NCBI GenBank assembly: GCA_963741995.1
Contig: CAVUKI010000008.1
Coordinates: 183,077 to 247,076, forward strand
Source: Bog-473 sp963741995
Lineage (GTDB): Bacteria > Actinomycetota > Acidimicrobiia > Acidimicrobiales > RAAP-2
Direction: 5' to 3'
DNA: 64,000 nucleotides
How positions within the stretch are numbered: the first letter of the stretch is position 1; every line of letters begins with the position of its first letter. Below the pieces are notes generated by a model. It did not search any database and had not been told where the DNA came from. It saw only the letters and a list, made by a program, of their open reading frames with translations. Below are positions 7,900 through 16,418 of this stretch, one piece after another. Made by a program: the position numbers and the translations under genes.

Positions 7900-8520
7900 A
7901 TGACGCTCAAGGTCGTAGGTGCTGGAGTGGGTCGTACGGGCACCCATTCTTTGAAGATCGCCCTTGAACAGTTGTTGGGCGGCCCGTGTCATCACATGAT
8001 CGAGATTCTCGGAGATCCGACTCAAGCACCAGGCTGGATCAACGCTATCGAAGGCCGACCCGTTGACTGGGCAACGATGCCTGCTGGCTACGTTTCTGTT
8101 GTCGACTGGCCCGGGTGTTCATTCTGGCCGGAGCTGTCAGCCGCCAACCCGGACGCGCTCGTGTTGCTTTCTGTACGAGATCCAGAATCGTGGTACCGCA
8201 GCGCATCCAACACAATCTTTCAGTCGTTTGACAGGGTTCCGCCGGAGTTGGCGCCGTGGATGGCTGCTGTCGTTCAGCTGCTACGCGATCGCTTCAGCGA
8301 TTCGTTCGGAGATCCCGTGGCCATGATGGATGCCTACGAGCGGCACAACGAAGCGGTTCGGCAAAGTGTCCCAGGCGATCGCCTGCTGGAATGGTCCGCG
8401 ACAGACGGATGGGATCCCATCTGCGACCGGCTAGGCCTCGAAGTGCCGAGTGAGCCATTCCCAGTCACAAATACGACTGACGAGTTCCGCGCCATGGTTG
8501 GGATGCCAGCGATCTCCTGA
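7900..8520 (+). CDS. sulfotransferase family protein (Sulfotransfer_4-like)
   Basis: GAGVGRTGTHSLKIALEQL at residues 7-25 is the PAPS-binding P-loop-like motif of the NAD-dependent-epimerase-associated sulfotransferase family (PF17784-like). LVLLSVRDPESWYRSA is the second conserved block, with Arg and Ser contacting the 3'-phosphate. The C-terminal LEWSATDGWDPICDRLGLEVP segment is also typical. ATG 7900 places the motif at the normal distance from the N-terminus. The product is about 206 aa, usual for the family. The acceptor is unknown. It follows the Stf0-type gene by 236 nt, so co-transcription is doubtful. Confidence 0.85.
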   Translation: MTLKVVGAGVGRTGTHSLKIALEQLLGGPCHHMIEILGDPTQAPGWINAIEGRPVDWATMPAGYVSVVDWPGCSFWPELSAANPDALVLLSVRDPESWYRSASNTIFQSFDRVPPELAPWMAAVVQLLRDRFSDSFGDPVAMMDAYERHNEAVRQSVPGDRLLEWSATDGWDPICDRLGLEVPSEPFPVTNTTDEFRAMVGMPAIS

Positions 8521-8702
8521 CCCGTTCGGCGGGCACACGCCGCCACAGAGAGACCGAATCTGCCGGTCAGTGGCGGCTCGACTAGCGCGGCACTCCCGGC
8601 ATGAAGATAGGGGACACCTACATTCTCATCTGCCATCGGCCACAGGTGACGAGAGGGTGTGGTGCTCCGAGCACGTGCAATCGGCTCAGGTCGAACGCGC
8701 CC

Positions 8703-9644
8703 TCAAGCACCCGATCCTGTTCTTTCCTTGAAGTACGTGTTCAGACTTCCTGCCACGAGAGCGATGGTGAGCAGCAGTTCGGTGCTGAGGGCGACATCCG
8801 GTTCGACGAGGATCAGCATCTTCTCAACATCATTGCGCGCCTTCTCACTGGTGACCTGCCTCCTGAGACGGACCCAGGTCTTCGATTCACCGTCGATCGC
8901 CGTCATCTCCGAATACCACGGCGCCTCCCCTTCGACAGGAAAGGACAGAATCCGGTCTTCGGAAAGAAACACCTCGGTCGAATCAGCATGGTCGAAGTGT
9001 TGCCCTGTCGCCGCCAGCACAGTTCGATCGGTCTGTGAATCGATGACTTCGGTCCGGCGTGCGCTCGCCGACCAGCCGTGGCGTTTCACGACGTAGCGGG
9101 TGCCGGCGATGACGACCTCGGTCGGGTTCCACCATGTCCTGCTTCGGTTGTACGCCGTCGCCAACGGAGTGGCCGTGCCGACTGTGTAGAACTCGTACGT
9201 ATTCTTGGAATCTGCTGTCCGTCGACACCGGATGTGGGTTCCGGGCAACGACGGAAACTCCATCAACTTCTCCAGGTGTTCCTTCTCGCGACTCGCCCTT
9301 GCTGCCCTTTCTCGGTTCTTCCGCTCGCGGCGTTTGCCCATCAGGAGCCCTCTGGTGCCTCGAGCGCTGGAATCTCCAGTGACGGAACGCTGTGGTGGGA
9401 ATGACTGCTCCGCGAGAACGAAATCTGTCGATGTCCGCAGGAGCTCGATGAAGTCGTCGATGTCTTGCCGGTGATAGCCCTTCCATCTGGTGCGGCGAAA
9501 GTGGACGTCGCGGATGATTGGCTTTGGCGACCACCCGCTATCGATGGCTGTCGCGACCTTCTCCAGAACTTCATCGACGTGGTCTCGGTTGTAGCCTCCG
9601 AGCGCTTGCCGAAACTCGACTGTGCGAACCCACGTGCCATCCAT
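8703..9644 (-). CDS. DivIVA-domain protein with C-terminal tubby-like region (inferred)
   Basis: Residues about 8-27 (TVEFRQALGGYNRDHVDEVL) and 48-67 (HFRRTRWKGYHRQDIDDFIE) are two tandem DivIVA-type membrane-targeting motifs with the G-Y-x-x-x-x-V/I-D core. A basic Arg/Lys/Glu-rich linker (GKRRERKNRERAARASREKE) follows. The last 170 residues form a series of strands and end with a hydrophobic helix (STELLLTIALVAGSLNTYF). That layout looks like a tubby/LURP-one-type barrel with its central helix, but I infer this from pattern only. DivIVA motifs bind curved or septal membranes, so a membrane-associated role is plausible. Confidence 0.65.
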   Translation of the reverse strand: MDGTWVRTVEFRQALGGYNRDHVDEVLEKVATAIDSGWSPKPIIRDVHFRRTRWKGYHRQDIDDFIELLRTSTDFVLAEQSFPPQRSVTGDSSARGTRGLLMGKRRERKNRERAARASREKEHLEKLMEFPSLPGTHIRCRRTADSKNTYEFYTVGTATPLATAYNRSRTWWNPTEVVIAGTRYVVKRHGWSASARRTEVIDSQTDRTVLAATGQHFDHADSTEVFLSEDRILSFPVEGEAPWYSEMTAIDGESKTWVRLRRQVTSEKARNDVEKMLILVEPDVALSTELLLTIALVAGSLNTYFKERTGSGA

Positions 9645-9822
9645 ACGGCAACTCTAGGTTGCGTGCTCTTGAGGGGGCTGTTGCTAGGCCAGTGGTTTCG
9701 CCTACCCGTTGGAACCTTGATCAAGCTCACCAAGAGGGGCCGAAGGGTGCGCCCCTACCCGGCGTACCGGGCTACCCAAGGGTCATGTGGGCCACGTCGC
9801 TCATCGGGCCATACTGGAAACT

Positions 9823-10320
9823 GTGAACGAGCAACCCTTCACCGATCGCCCATCTGGCACTTCTGAGTTCTATAGGTCCTTGCCAACAAAGCATGTCGGT
9901 GCCGAGTGCCTCTTCTGCGATGACCTTGGACGTGTACTACTCGTGAACCCCGTATATATGGTCCCCTGGGAGATCCCAGGCGGCGGCGTCGAAGCTGATG
10001 AGTCGCCACTCGCAGCCTGCATTCGAGAAGTGCTTGAAGAACTGGATTTCGAACTGCGAAATGCTCGCCTTCGGTCTATTGATTATCGAAGGCCCGTCGA
10101 GGGAGTTCGTAGCGACGCTCTCCGATTCGTCTTCTTTGGAGGGATACTTTCAGAGGACGAGACCGCGACATTTCATCTACCGGAGAGTGAGTTGTCGGAT
10201 TGGAGGTTCGTCGAGGAAGAGGATTTGGATACATACGTGACTCCCGTAATGGCTCGTCGTCTCCGAGCGAGTCTCGCTTCGACTGAGTTCGTCCACCTGG
10301 AGGAAGGCCACCGAAGGTAG
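9823..10320 (+). CDS. NUDIX hydrolase
   Basis: The Nudix box reads G-GVEAD-E-SPLAACI-REVLEE-LDF, matching GX5EX7REUXEEXGU except that the Gly near the end is Asp. The preceding VNPVYMVPWEIPGGG is the usual strand and loop. Nudix enzymes hydrolyse nucleoside diphosphates linked to another moiety; the metal-binding Glu residues are all present, so activity is likely. The start is set at GTG 9823; GTG 9787 is possible. It converges with the cyclase gene, and a GC-rich hairpin lies between them. Confidence 0.85.
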   Translation: MNEQPFTDRPSGTSEFYRSLPTKHVGAECLFCDDLGRVLLVNPVYMVPWEIPGGGVEADESPLAACIREVLEELDFELRNARLRSIDYRRPVEGVRSDALRFVFFGGILSEDETATFHLPESELSDWRFVEEEDLDTYVTPVMARRLRASLASTEFVHLEEGHRR

Positions 10321-10372
10321 AGGACCGCCCTAGAGCCCGAAAGTGCCTGCTTGAGGATTCGCATGGTGGCCA

Positions 10373-10394
10373 CCCCGTTCCGGTGCGAACGGGG
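10373..10394. terminator. hairpin between convergent genes (candidate bidirectional terminator)
   Basis: CCCCGTTC (10373-10380) and GAACGGGG (10387-10394) form a perfect 8-bp stem with a 6-nt loop, between the stops of the Nudix gene (10320) and the cyclase gene (10435). No T-run follows on either strand, so termination efficiency is uncertain. The right arm overlaps a variant of the 19-nt intergenic repeat. Confidence 0.4.
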
Positions 10395-10434
10395 GCAGTC
10401 AGGCCCGGTCAATTTCGGGATTTTGGTTCGGGGG

Positions 10435-11769
10435 TTAGGACATCGCGGCGTATAGCTGCCAGCGACCCGGAACACCCTTTAGGTCATGCTCTCCCCGATC
10501 ATTAAAGTCCAGTCCCGAGCCTGCTACTAGGTCCGTCACCGTCCTGGAGACGAGGATCTCGCCGGGCTGAGCCAACGCCTCGATCCGCGAGGCGATATTG
10601 ACCCCGATTCCGGCGATGTCATCCCCGCGCAGCTCAACCTCTCCCGTGTGCACTCCCGCCCGCAGCACGATGCCCAAAGCTTGGGCACCATCGTTGAGGG
10701 CTTGGGCGCATCGAACGGAACGGGCTGGTCCGTCGAACGTTGCTAGTACGCCGTCGCCGGTGGTCTTTATCACTCGACCCCCGTATCGCACGACCTCGCG
10801 CTCGGCCAACGAATCATGTCGGTTGAGCAGCAACCTCCACTCCCTGTCGCCCAGCTCGACGGCTTGGCGGGTGGAGTCGACAATATCGGTGAAGAGCACG
10901 CTCGCCAGCACGCGGTCCGCTTCGAGCACCGAGCGAGCACCGGTAAGGAACTCCTCGGCCTCTCCGAGGATCTGGTCGGTGTCTTCGGTCCACCAGAAAT
11001 GATCGGTTCCTGGTAGCTCGACCAGGCGAGCGCCCTCTATGTGCTCAGCCACGTATCGGCCGTGGGACACCGGCACCATCCGATCACCGGTTCGGTGGAG
11101 AACGAGCGTTGGTGCGTGCACCAAACGAAGTGCCGGTCGGACGTCGATGTCCATGTATGAGCTCATGAGGGCCATGGCCGCTCCTGGGCTGGCGCCGAGG
11201 CGTTGCCAACGTGCGAAGAACTCGCGTGCGGCGGGGTCCTTGGCGACGCTCGGAGCCCAGCCTCCTAGTCCGACACCCGTTCCCCATCCGGGCTCGAGAT
11301 ATTGCACTGATTCGTAGAGTCGTTCAGTGGGCATCCCGATCGGGTAGTCGGGACACGCCGTTATCCGGGCGTAGGTGGCCACCAGAACCAAACCCCGGGT
11401 CCGCTCGGGGTGGGCCGCCGCGAACAATATGGCCATGGGTCCACCTTCGGACACTGCAAAGAAGGCTGCTTGCTCCGAGGAGACTGCGTGCATGACCGCT
11501 TCGATGTCGAGCATTCGGCGGTCGATGTCGGGTAATCGCTCAGTCCGGTCGGACATCCCTGTACCGCGCTTGTCGAACATGATCACACGGGAGATTGACC
11601 CAAGCGTGCTCAACGCACGAGCTAGGGAATCGTCCTCCCACGCGAGTTCCACATGGGAGATGAAACCTGGAATCATCACGAGGTCGAAAGGCCCCTCACC
11701 GAAGACTTGGTACGCGATGTGGACGCCATCGTCGGCCTTGGCGTAATGAGTCTCCGGTGCTCCACCCAC
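10435..11769 (-). CDS. alpha/beta hydrolase fused to a class III adenylate/guanylate cyclase domain
   Basis: Residues 1-275 are an alpha/beta hydrolase: oxyanion loop IPGFISH, nucleophile Ser107 in AVSEGG, Asp229 in TGDR, His257 in TDHFWW. Residues 285-444 are a class III nucleotidyl cyclase: metal Asp295 in FTDIVDST, second Asp339 in TTGDG, then AGVHTGEVE, and IGVNIASRIEALAQPGEILVS. This hydrolase-cyclase order is known in actinobacteria such as Mycobacterium. It probably makes cAMP in response to a small ligand bound by the hydrolase part. Start is GTG 11769. A cyclic-nucleotide-binding protein is transcribed divergently from 140 nt away. Confidence 0.9.
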   Translation of the reverse strand: MGGAPETHYAKADDGVHIAYQVFGEGPFDLVMIPGFISHVELAWEDDSLARALSTLGSISRVIMFDKRGTGMSDRTERLPDIDRRMLDIEAVMHAVSSEQAAFFAVSEGGPMAILFAAAHPERTRGLVLVATYARITACPDYPIGMPTERLYESVQYLEPGWGTGVGLGGWAPSVAKDPAAREFFARWQRLGASPGAAMALMSSYMDIDVRPALRLVHAPTLVLHRTGDRMVPVSHGRYVAEHIEGARLVELPGTDHFWWTEDTDQILGEAEEFLTGARSVLEADRVLASVLFTDIVDSTRQAVELGDREWRLLLNRHDSLAEREVVRYGGRVIKTTGDGVLATFDGPARSVRCAQALNDGAQALGIVLRAGVHTGEVELRGDDIAGIGVNIASRIEALAQPGEILVSRTVTDLVAGSGLDFNDRGEHDLKGVPGRWQLYAAMS

Positions 11770-11909
11770 ACCACTATTCCAGCACGGTCCAAGGTCCTGG
11801 GTTTAGAGAGCACATTCTCCCTGATACGGGGTGACCTCTACGGCCCTCCCTCTGTCGCAGTGTCCTAAGGTGACCAGATCATTGAGGAATCGCAAAAAGG
11901 GGAGGCACC

Positions 11910-12344
11910 ATGCGCATTCCGCCAGAGGTACTGGAGCTGTTGGCTTCCCAGCCGCTGTTCTCTGGACTGTCCCAGAAGGAGCTGCGGTCCGTTGTTGCGC
12001 TCGGTACTTATGTGGAGATCAAGAAAGGGTACGTTTTGACCGAAGAGGGAGCACACGGCCAGGAGGCGTTCTTGATCGTCTCGGGGACCGCACGGTGTCT
12101 GGTGGGCGACAAGGAGGTGGCGGTCCTCGGTCGCGGCGACCTCTTCGGTGAGATGTCCCTCCTCGATCAGGCCCCCAGGAGCGCGACGGTGGTTGCCGAC
12201 AGCGACATGAGCGTGACTGTATTCATACGTTCTGAGTTCGTTCGTCTGATTGAAGCATCTCCGAAGATCGCGCTGAAACTGCTGGCGGCGATGGCCGCTC
12301 GACTCCGTAGCGTCGACCAAGGATTTGTGGCAAGTCATGGATGA
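11910..12344 (+). CDS. stand-alone cyclic nucleotide-binding domain protein (Crp/Fnr-like sensor without DNA-binding part)
   Basis: The 144-residue protein is a single CNB domain: LFSGLSQKELRSVVALG, then the phosphate-binding cassette GDLFGEMSLLDQAPRSATV with Gly80, Glu81 and Arg90-Ser91-Ala92 as ligand contacts. The usual C-terminal helix-turn-helix of Crp is absent, so it cannot act alone as a Crp-type transcription factor. A good Shine-Dalgarno (GGGGAGG) precedes ATG 11910. It is divergent from a predicted cAMP-forming enzyme, so a local cAMP producer-receiver pair is likely. What it regulates is unknown. Confidence 0.88.
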   Translation: MRIPPEVLELLASQPLFSGLSQKELRSVVALGTYVEIKKGYVLTEEGAHGQEAFLIVSGTARCLVGDKEVAVLGRGDLFGEMSLLDQAPRSATVVADSDMSVTVFIRSEFVRLIEASPKIALKLLAAMAARLRSVDQGFVASHG

Positions 12345-12506
12345 CCCGCACCGAGGGCGCCCTACTAGATCGCTGTAGCTGGTGAGGAATTCGTCGCTGT
12401 GACGCCCCGAATAGGTGTAGATCTGGTCTTAAGGCAGTGCCGCGTCGATCGGAAATGGCCACTGCAGATCCACTCATCGCTGGCGAGGTGGGCTATCCCC
12501 GAAGTG

Positions 12507-12538
12507 CCCCAAGGTGGCACCCGGTCCCGGCCTTGGGG
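12507..12538. promoter_or_regulatory. large GC-rich hairpin upstream of the deaminase gene
   Basis: CCCCAAGG (12507-12514) pairs with CCTTGGGG (12531-12538) across a 16-nt loop that contains GGCACCCGG. It lies 44 nt before ATG 12582. It could be the terminator of the preceding gene or a leader element; no T-run is present. Confidence 0.35.
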
Positions 12539-12581
12539 GACACACACCCTGGGCACTCCATCAGCACCTACATCGGCTGGT

Positions 12582-13229
12582 ATGGACTCTCCCGGGTCAG
12601 CGTGGGACTCCCTGGGTTCGCCGTGGCATATCGCCCTCGAAGAGGCGTGGGATTCGTGGACCGCAGGGTCAGCTGGGGTCGGTGCCGTCCTTGTCGATGA
12701 GACCGGATCAGTGGTGGCGAGGGGTCGCAACAGGACAACCGAGCAATCAGTGTCTCACTTGTCGGGAACGATCATGGCGCACGCCGAGATGGACGTCTTG
12801 TCCCAAGTGCCATTTGGCACCCGGATCAACGGGTCGCTGTACACCACCCTCGAGCCCTGCATCATGTGTGCGTCGACGATCGCGTTCTACCGGGTCCCAG
12901 AGGTTCACTTCGCTGCGGCTGACCCATTCTTCGACGGCCTCCACATTTGGATGGGCAGTTATCCATTCACAGCCGAACGCCTGCCTGATCGAATCAGACT
13001 CGGAGGATCGATCGGTGCCTTCTGTCACGTCTTGCACCTGGCCTGGCTGGTTGCGTATCCGGCACCGCCCAACGTCGTCGACGCGCATAGGCGTCTCGCA
13101 CCCTCGATGCTCGCCTGCGCCAGCACGATTGCCAAGCGTCATCGGCTCCGGCAGATCGGTGATCGAGGTGCGACCGTCCTCGAAGCGATTCAAGAGCTCT
13201 GGCCGAACCTCATGCCGCTGAGCATGTGA
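12582..13229 (+). CDS. nucleoside/cytidine deaminase-like protein
   Basis: The zinc site of the CDA fold is complete: AHAEMDVLS (His ligand and catalytic Glu) and LEPCIMCAS (two Cys ligands). VGAVLVDETGSVVARGRN precedes it as in tRNA-adenosine/guanine/cytosine deaminases. The C-terminal 100 residues (GLHIWMGSYPF..., then helices) extend beyond the core, making it longer (215 aa) than TadA or CDD. The substrate is unknown. ATG 12582 gives a sensible N-terminus; the frame is open upstream across a hairpin region that is unlikely to be translated. Confidence 0.8.
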   Translation: MDSPGSAWDSLGSPWHIALEEAWDSWTAGSAGVGAVLVDETGSVVARGRNRTTEQSVSHLSGTIMAHAEMDVLSQVPFGTRINGSLYTTLEPCIMCASTIAFYRVPEVHFAAADPFFDGLHIWMGSYPFTAERLPDRIRLGGSIGAFCHVLHLAWLVAYPAPPNVVDAHRRLAPSMLACASTIAKRHRLRQIGDRGATVLEAIQELWPNLMPLSM

Positions 13230-13236
13230 CATCTAC

Positions 13237-13255
13237 CCGGCAGCGAACGGGGGCA
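13237..13255 (+). repeat. 19-nt intergenic repeat, copy 2
   Basis: Identical to 6714-6732 and begins 7 nt after the deaminase stop. Confidence 0.6.
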
Positions 13256-13338
13256 CCCCATCAGAAGGTTCCCGGACCCGACATCCTGAGATGAAGGCGT
13301 ACACTCTCAAGCAAGGGTGCCGAACCGGAAGAGGGCCC

Positions 13339-13605
13339 ATGAAGAAACTGGCGAATTTGTCATGGCGGGCTCGGGGTTCTGGAGCTACATGCACCGCCGA
13401 AGTTGACCTCCCGATTCGCGGCTTTCGAGTCAACCCAAAGTACCGGTCCAACCCTCCCGCGCTATCTGGACCCGACGGATCACCTCCTACGGTGTCGTGG
13501 ATCTCCTTCGACGGGGACACCTATTGGGTCCGACTGTCAGCGGCCCAGGGATGGCCACGTTCGATTCGAATCACCCAAAGCGATGTGGATGGAGCGAGGG
13601 ACTAG
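13339..13605 (+). CDS. small hypothetical protein (88 aa)
   Basis: ATG 13339 follows GAGGG by a few nt. The product is basic at the N-terminus (MKKLANLSWRARG) and has strand-like segments (TVSWISFDGDTYWVRLSA) near the end. No family is recognised and coding bias is ordinary. It may equally be a remnant. Confidence 0.35.
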   Translation: MKKLANLSWRARGSGATCTAEVDLPIRGFRVNPKYRSNPPALSGPDGSPPTVSWISFDGDTYWVRLSAAQGWPRSIRITQSDVDGARD

Positions 13606-13765
13606 AAATTCGGCCTTGTGCGATCGCGTGCGAGAATCTGTCGCCTGTTGCCCGTGTTGGTCATCTGACCCCCAAGATCAGAACAGCAGAATCTCTGAGA
13701 TGTCTCACTGTCCCGATGGCGTTTGGGGATAGGGCAACCGTCTCTCAGTCGTGACGTCGAGGTCG

Positions 13766-13771
13766 TAGCCT
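13766..13771 (+). promoter_or_regulatory. -10 box of a leaderless promoter
   Basis: TAGCCT ends 6 nt before ATG 13778 of the methyltransferase. Confidence 0.5.
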
Positions 13772-13777
13772 TGGAGC

Positions 13778-14473
13778 ATGGCCGGTGAGGACAATGTAGC
13801 AACCGCCCGAGCGGTCTACGACGTGACGGCACCGGCGTATGTCCAGTTCGTAGGCACTGAGATCAGCTCTGCGACAGAAGGCCCGATTGACCAATCGCTG
13901 CTCGTGGCCTTCGTCGAGCTAGTCAAGAGGCAAACCAATGACCGGGTCGTTGATGTTGGGTGCGGGCCGGGCCGAGCAGCAGCCTTCATGGCAGCACGTG
14001 GTCTCGATGTCGTAGGCGTGGATATATCGCAGGCGATGCTCACCGTCGCTCGGAGCGCACATCCGCATATCAAGTTCGAGGAGGGTCAGCTCGATGCTCT
14101 TCCATTCGAAACGGGAGTGCTCGCTGGTGCCGTGTGCTGGTACTCGATCATCTACACACCTTCCGATAGCCTCGCCGAAGCCTTCGGCGAATTGGCAAGG
14201 GTCTTGATGCCGGGGGGATACCTACTCCTGGCCTTTCAGGCTGAGGATGAGCCGGTACACCGAACAAATGCGCACGGTACACACCTGCCGCTCACCAGCT
14301 ACAGGCACAGTGTGCAAGACGTCGCCGATCACCTGGAGGACATCGGTTTCAAGATCTATGTCACGTTTCTCAGAGCACCTGACCTGGAAGAAGAAACCGC
14401 CTTCCAGGGATTCGTTATCGCGTCTAGCCGACCTCATAGTCCGCGAAACATGCCTCCTCGAACGGCGTACTGA
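13778..14473 (+). CDS. class I SAM-dependent methyltransferase
   Basis: The order of motifs is that of the Methyltransf_11/25 type. VVDVGCGPGRAAAF (SAM-binding motif I) lies near residue 58, LDVVGVDISQAML contains the ribose-binding acidic residue, and FEEGQLDALPFETGVLAGAV covers motifs II-III. ELARVLMPGGYLLLAFQ follows. The N-terminal YDVTAPAYVQFV helix is the usual substrate-side cap. The target (small molecule more likely than macromolecule) is unknown. A TAGCCT box sits 6 nt before the ATG, so the mRNA is probably leaderless. Confidence 0.88.
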   Translation: MAGEDNVATARAVYDVTAPAYVQFVGTEISSATEGPIDQSLLVAFVELVKRQTNDRVVDVGCGPGRAAAFMAARGLDVVGVDISQAMLTVARSAHPHIKFEEGQLDALPFETGVLAGAVCWYSIIYTPSDSLAEAFGELARVLMPGGYLLLAFQAEDEPVHRTNAHGTHLPLTSYRHSVQDVADHLEDIGFKIYVTFLRAPDLEEETAFQGFVIASSRPHSPRNMPPRTAY

Positions 14474-14744
14474 GACACCCAGACAACTGTTTGAGGCAGT
14501 CTGTTATGGTCGCTTTTTGAGAGGATTCACACATCCCCAGTGGCCTTCGGGTCGCAGGTGTCGAAGAACTCCTGACCCGTTGGGTCACGGGCAAGTGCTG
14601 GGCGAGATTCGCTTCGCTGTTCTCTGGTTGATGTCATCTCGATAGGGCTGCAACGGCTCTCTCGCCTGGCTGACGTGTGTTCGTTCACTCGCATGACGCC
14701 CCATCCGGCGCGAGAAACCACACCTAGAGCAGAGGAGATCCACC

Positions 14745-15011
14745 GTGATCGCTGTATATGTGAAGCCTGAGACGTTGACCGTTGAGCAGTACAACAAGGC
14801 TCGCAAGGGTTTGGATGCTTCGGGAGCGAACATGGAGGGGCGCAAGCACCATTCCTGCTTTGGGGAAGATGGGCAGCTCATGGTCTTCGAGATCTGGGAT
14901 TCCAAAGAGAGTTACGACGCCTTCGGTAAATTCCTGATGCCTGTTCTCCAAGAGGTCGGGATAGTGCCTTCGTCGCAAGACATCATGGAAGTCGTGAACC
15001 TCGAGCAATAG
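14745..15011 (+). CDS. small ABM-like (dimeric alpha-beta barrel) protein
   Basis: The 88-residue protein has the strand-helix-strand-strand-helix pattern of ferredoxin-like dimeric barrels: IAVYVKPETLTVEQYNKARKGL, then MVFEIWDSKESYDAFGKFLMPVLQEVGI. 'WDSKE.YDAF...LMPVLQE' is shared with the protein at 21429-21710 (WDSKEQSEAF...LLPAL). Such proteins are often annotated as antibiotic biosynthesis monooxygenase-like, but no catalytic activity should be assumed. GTG start with AGAGGAG upstream. Confidence 0.7.
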   Translation: MIAVYVKPETLTVEQYNKARKGLDASGANMEGRKHHSCFGEDGQLMVFEIWDSKESYDAFGKFLMPVLQEVGIVPSSQDIMEVVNLEQ

Positions 15012-15277
15012 TTGCCAAAGCAGTTCGGAGACCGATCTTCACCCTCCCCAAACCGTGCCGCACGGTCACGCCCCATCCCGGCAGCGAGGATTGAGTTGGG
15101 CGCTGAGTGATCCACCACTTCGGTGAAGGATCTCGTCAGCGTGTGGGTGGGTGCCCAGGCCAGGTCTGACTCCAGCAAACCGGCTGACGTCCTGCGGGAC
15201 TGTCTTTAGTTCGATCCGTCGGCGTGGCCCGGTCACCCACTCGACACCTGCCGGTCGGACGGAGTGACCTAATAGGA

Positions 15278-15294
15278 GCCTGCCTGATGCAGGC
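15278..15294 (+). other. hairpin in the 5' flank of the IS110-family copy A
   Basis: GCCTGC-CTGAT-GCAGGC forms a 6-bp stem 65 nt upstream of the transposase start. IS110-group elements carry a structured bridge RNA in this flank, so this hairpin could be a remnant of it. GGAGTGAC before it and GGCCCATC over its 3' end also bracket a hairpin beside the second IS110-family gene. Confidence 0.25.
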
Positions 15295-15358
15295 CCATCG
15301 CTGTCCTGTCCGTCGTTCCGCTCGGTGTGGTGTCACCCCAACCCAAACCAACGAAGGG

Positions 15359-16418
15359 ATGACAGTGACCACTTTGGCACGGAGCGTCACCGGCGGCGTC
15401 GATACACACCTCGACGTCCATGTAGCTGCAGCTTTGGACGAGCGAGGGACCCTCCTCGGCGTCGAGAGCTTTTCCACCACCCAACATGGCTACAAGAAGC
15501 TGCTGGGTTGGCTGAGCGACTTCGGCACTGTCGAGCTCGTCGGCATCGAAGGGACCGGTTCTTATGGAGCCGGGTTGACCCGCCATCTCCAAGCCGAGCG
15601 GATCCGCGTCGTTGAAGTCGACAGCCCCAATCGCCAGCGCCGCCGGCTCAAGGGAAAGTCCGACCCTCAAGACGCCATCACCGCCGCCCGAGCTGCCCTG
15701 TCCGGTGAGGCTTGCGGTGAAGCCAAGACCAGGGACGGAAACGTCGAATCCATGCGGGTTTTCGCGCGTCGCCCGGTCCTCGGCCCGCAAGGGTCGGACC
15801 CAGGCGCTCAACCAGATGCGCAACCTGGTCTCGACCGCGCCCGACCCCATCCGGGCCGAGCTCCGGGGCCTCAGCGTCTTCAACCTCCTGGAGCGGGCCT
15901 CGAGCTATCGGCCCGGCGCCGAGCGCGACATCGTCTCGCTGACCAAGTTCACACTTCGGATGTTGGCCCGGCGCGCCATCACCCTCGAAGAGGAGATCAC
16001 CGAGATCGACGCCATCTTGAAGCCCTTGGTCAAAGAGACCGCGCCAGAATTGGTCTCCACCCTCGGCATCGGAACGGACGCCGCGTCGGCACTCGTTGTC
16101 GCCGCCGGCGACAATCCCGAGCGCCTCCGCAACGAGGCGGCCTTCGCCCACCTCTGCGGCGCCTCGCCGCTCGACGCCAGCAGTGGCAAGAACCAACGAC
16201 ACCGGCTCAACCGCAGTGGCGATCGCCAGGCCAACTCGGCCCTCTGGCACATCGTGCTCACCCGTATGGTCTACGACTCTCGAACCACCGAGTACATCGA
16301 TCGACGCAGGACGGAAGGCCTGACCAAGAAGGAGGCGGTGCGCTGCCTCAAGCGCTACGTCGCTCGAGAGGTGTTCAGCCTCCTACCTCACGACAGACTG
16401 GGGCTTGACAGCCCATAG
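15359..16418 (+). pseudogene. IS110-family transposase, frameshifted
   Basis: ATG 15359 opens the RuvC-like DEDD domain: SVTGGVDTHLDVHVAAA (first Asp), GIEGTGSYGAG (Glu), KGKSDPQDAITAARAA (two Asp). At a T4 run (15759-15762) the frame must shift by one extra nucleotide to continue as RVARSSARKGRTQALNQM. The C-terminal Tnp_20 region then follows: GIGTDAASALVVAAGDNP, then LCGASPLDASSGKNQRHR with the serine recombination centre. Compared residue by residue with the intact gene at 17068-18108, no other lesion is seen. The element ends could not be delimited, because IS110 has no terminal inverted repeats or target duplications. Confidence 0.85.

Noticed and set aside
7521..7943. Possible minus-strand protein overlapping the sulfotransferase starts
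   Set aside because: Lies over promoter and coding sequence of the plus-strand genes, has no start signal and no recognised family.
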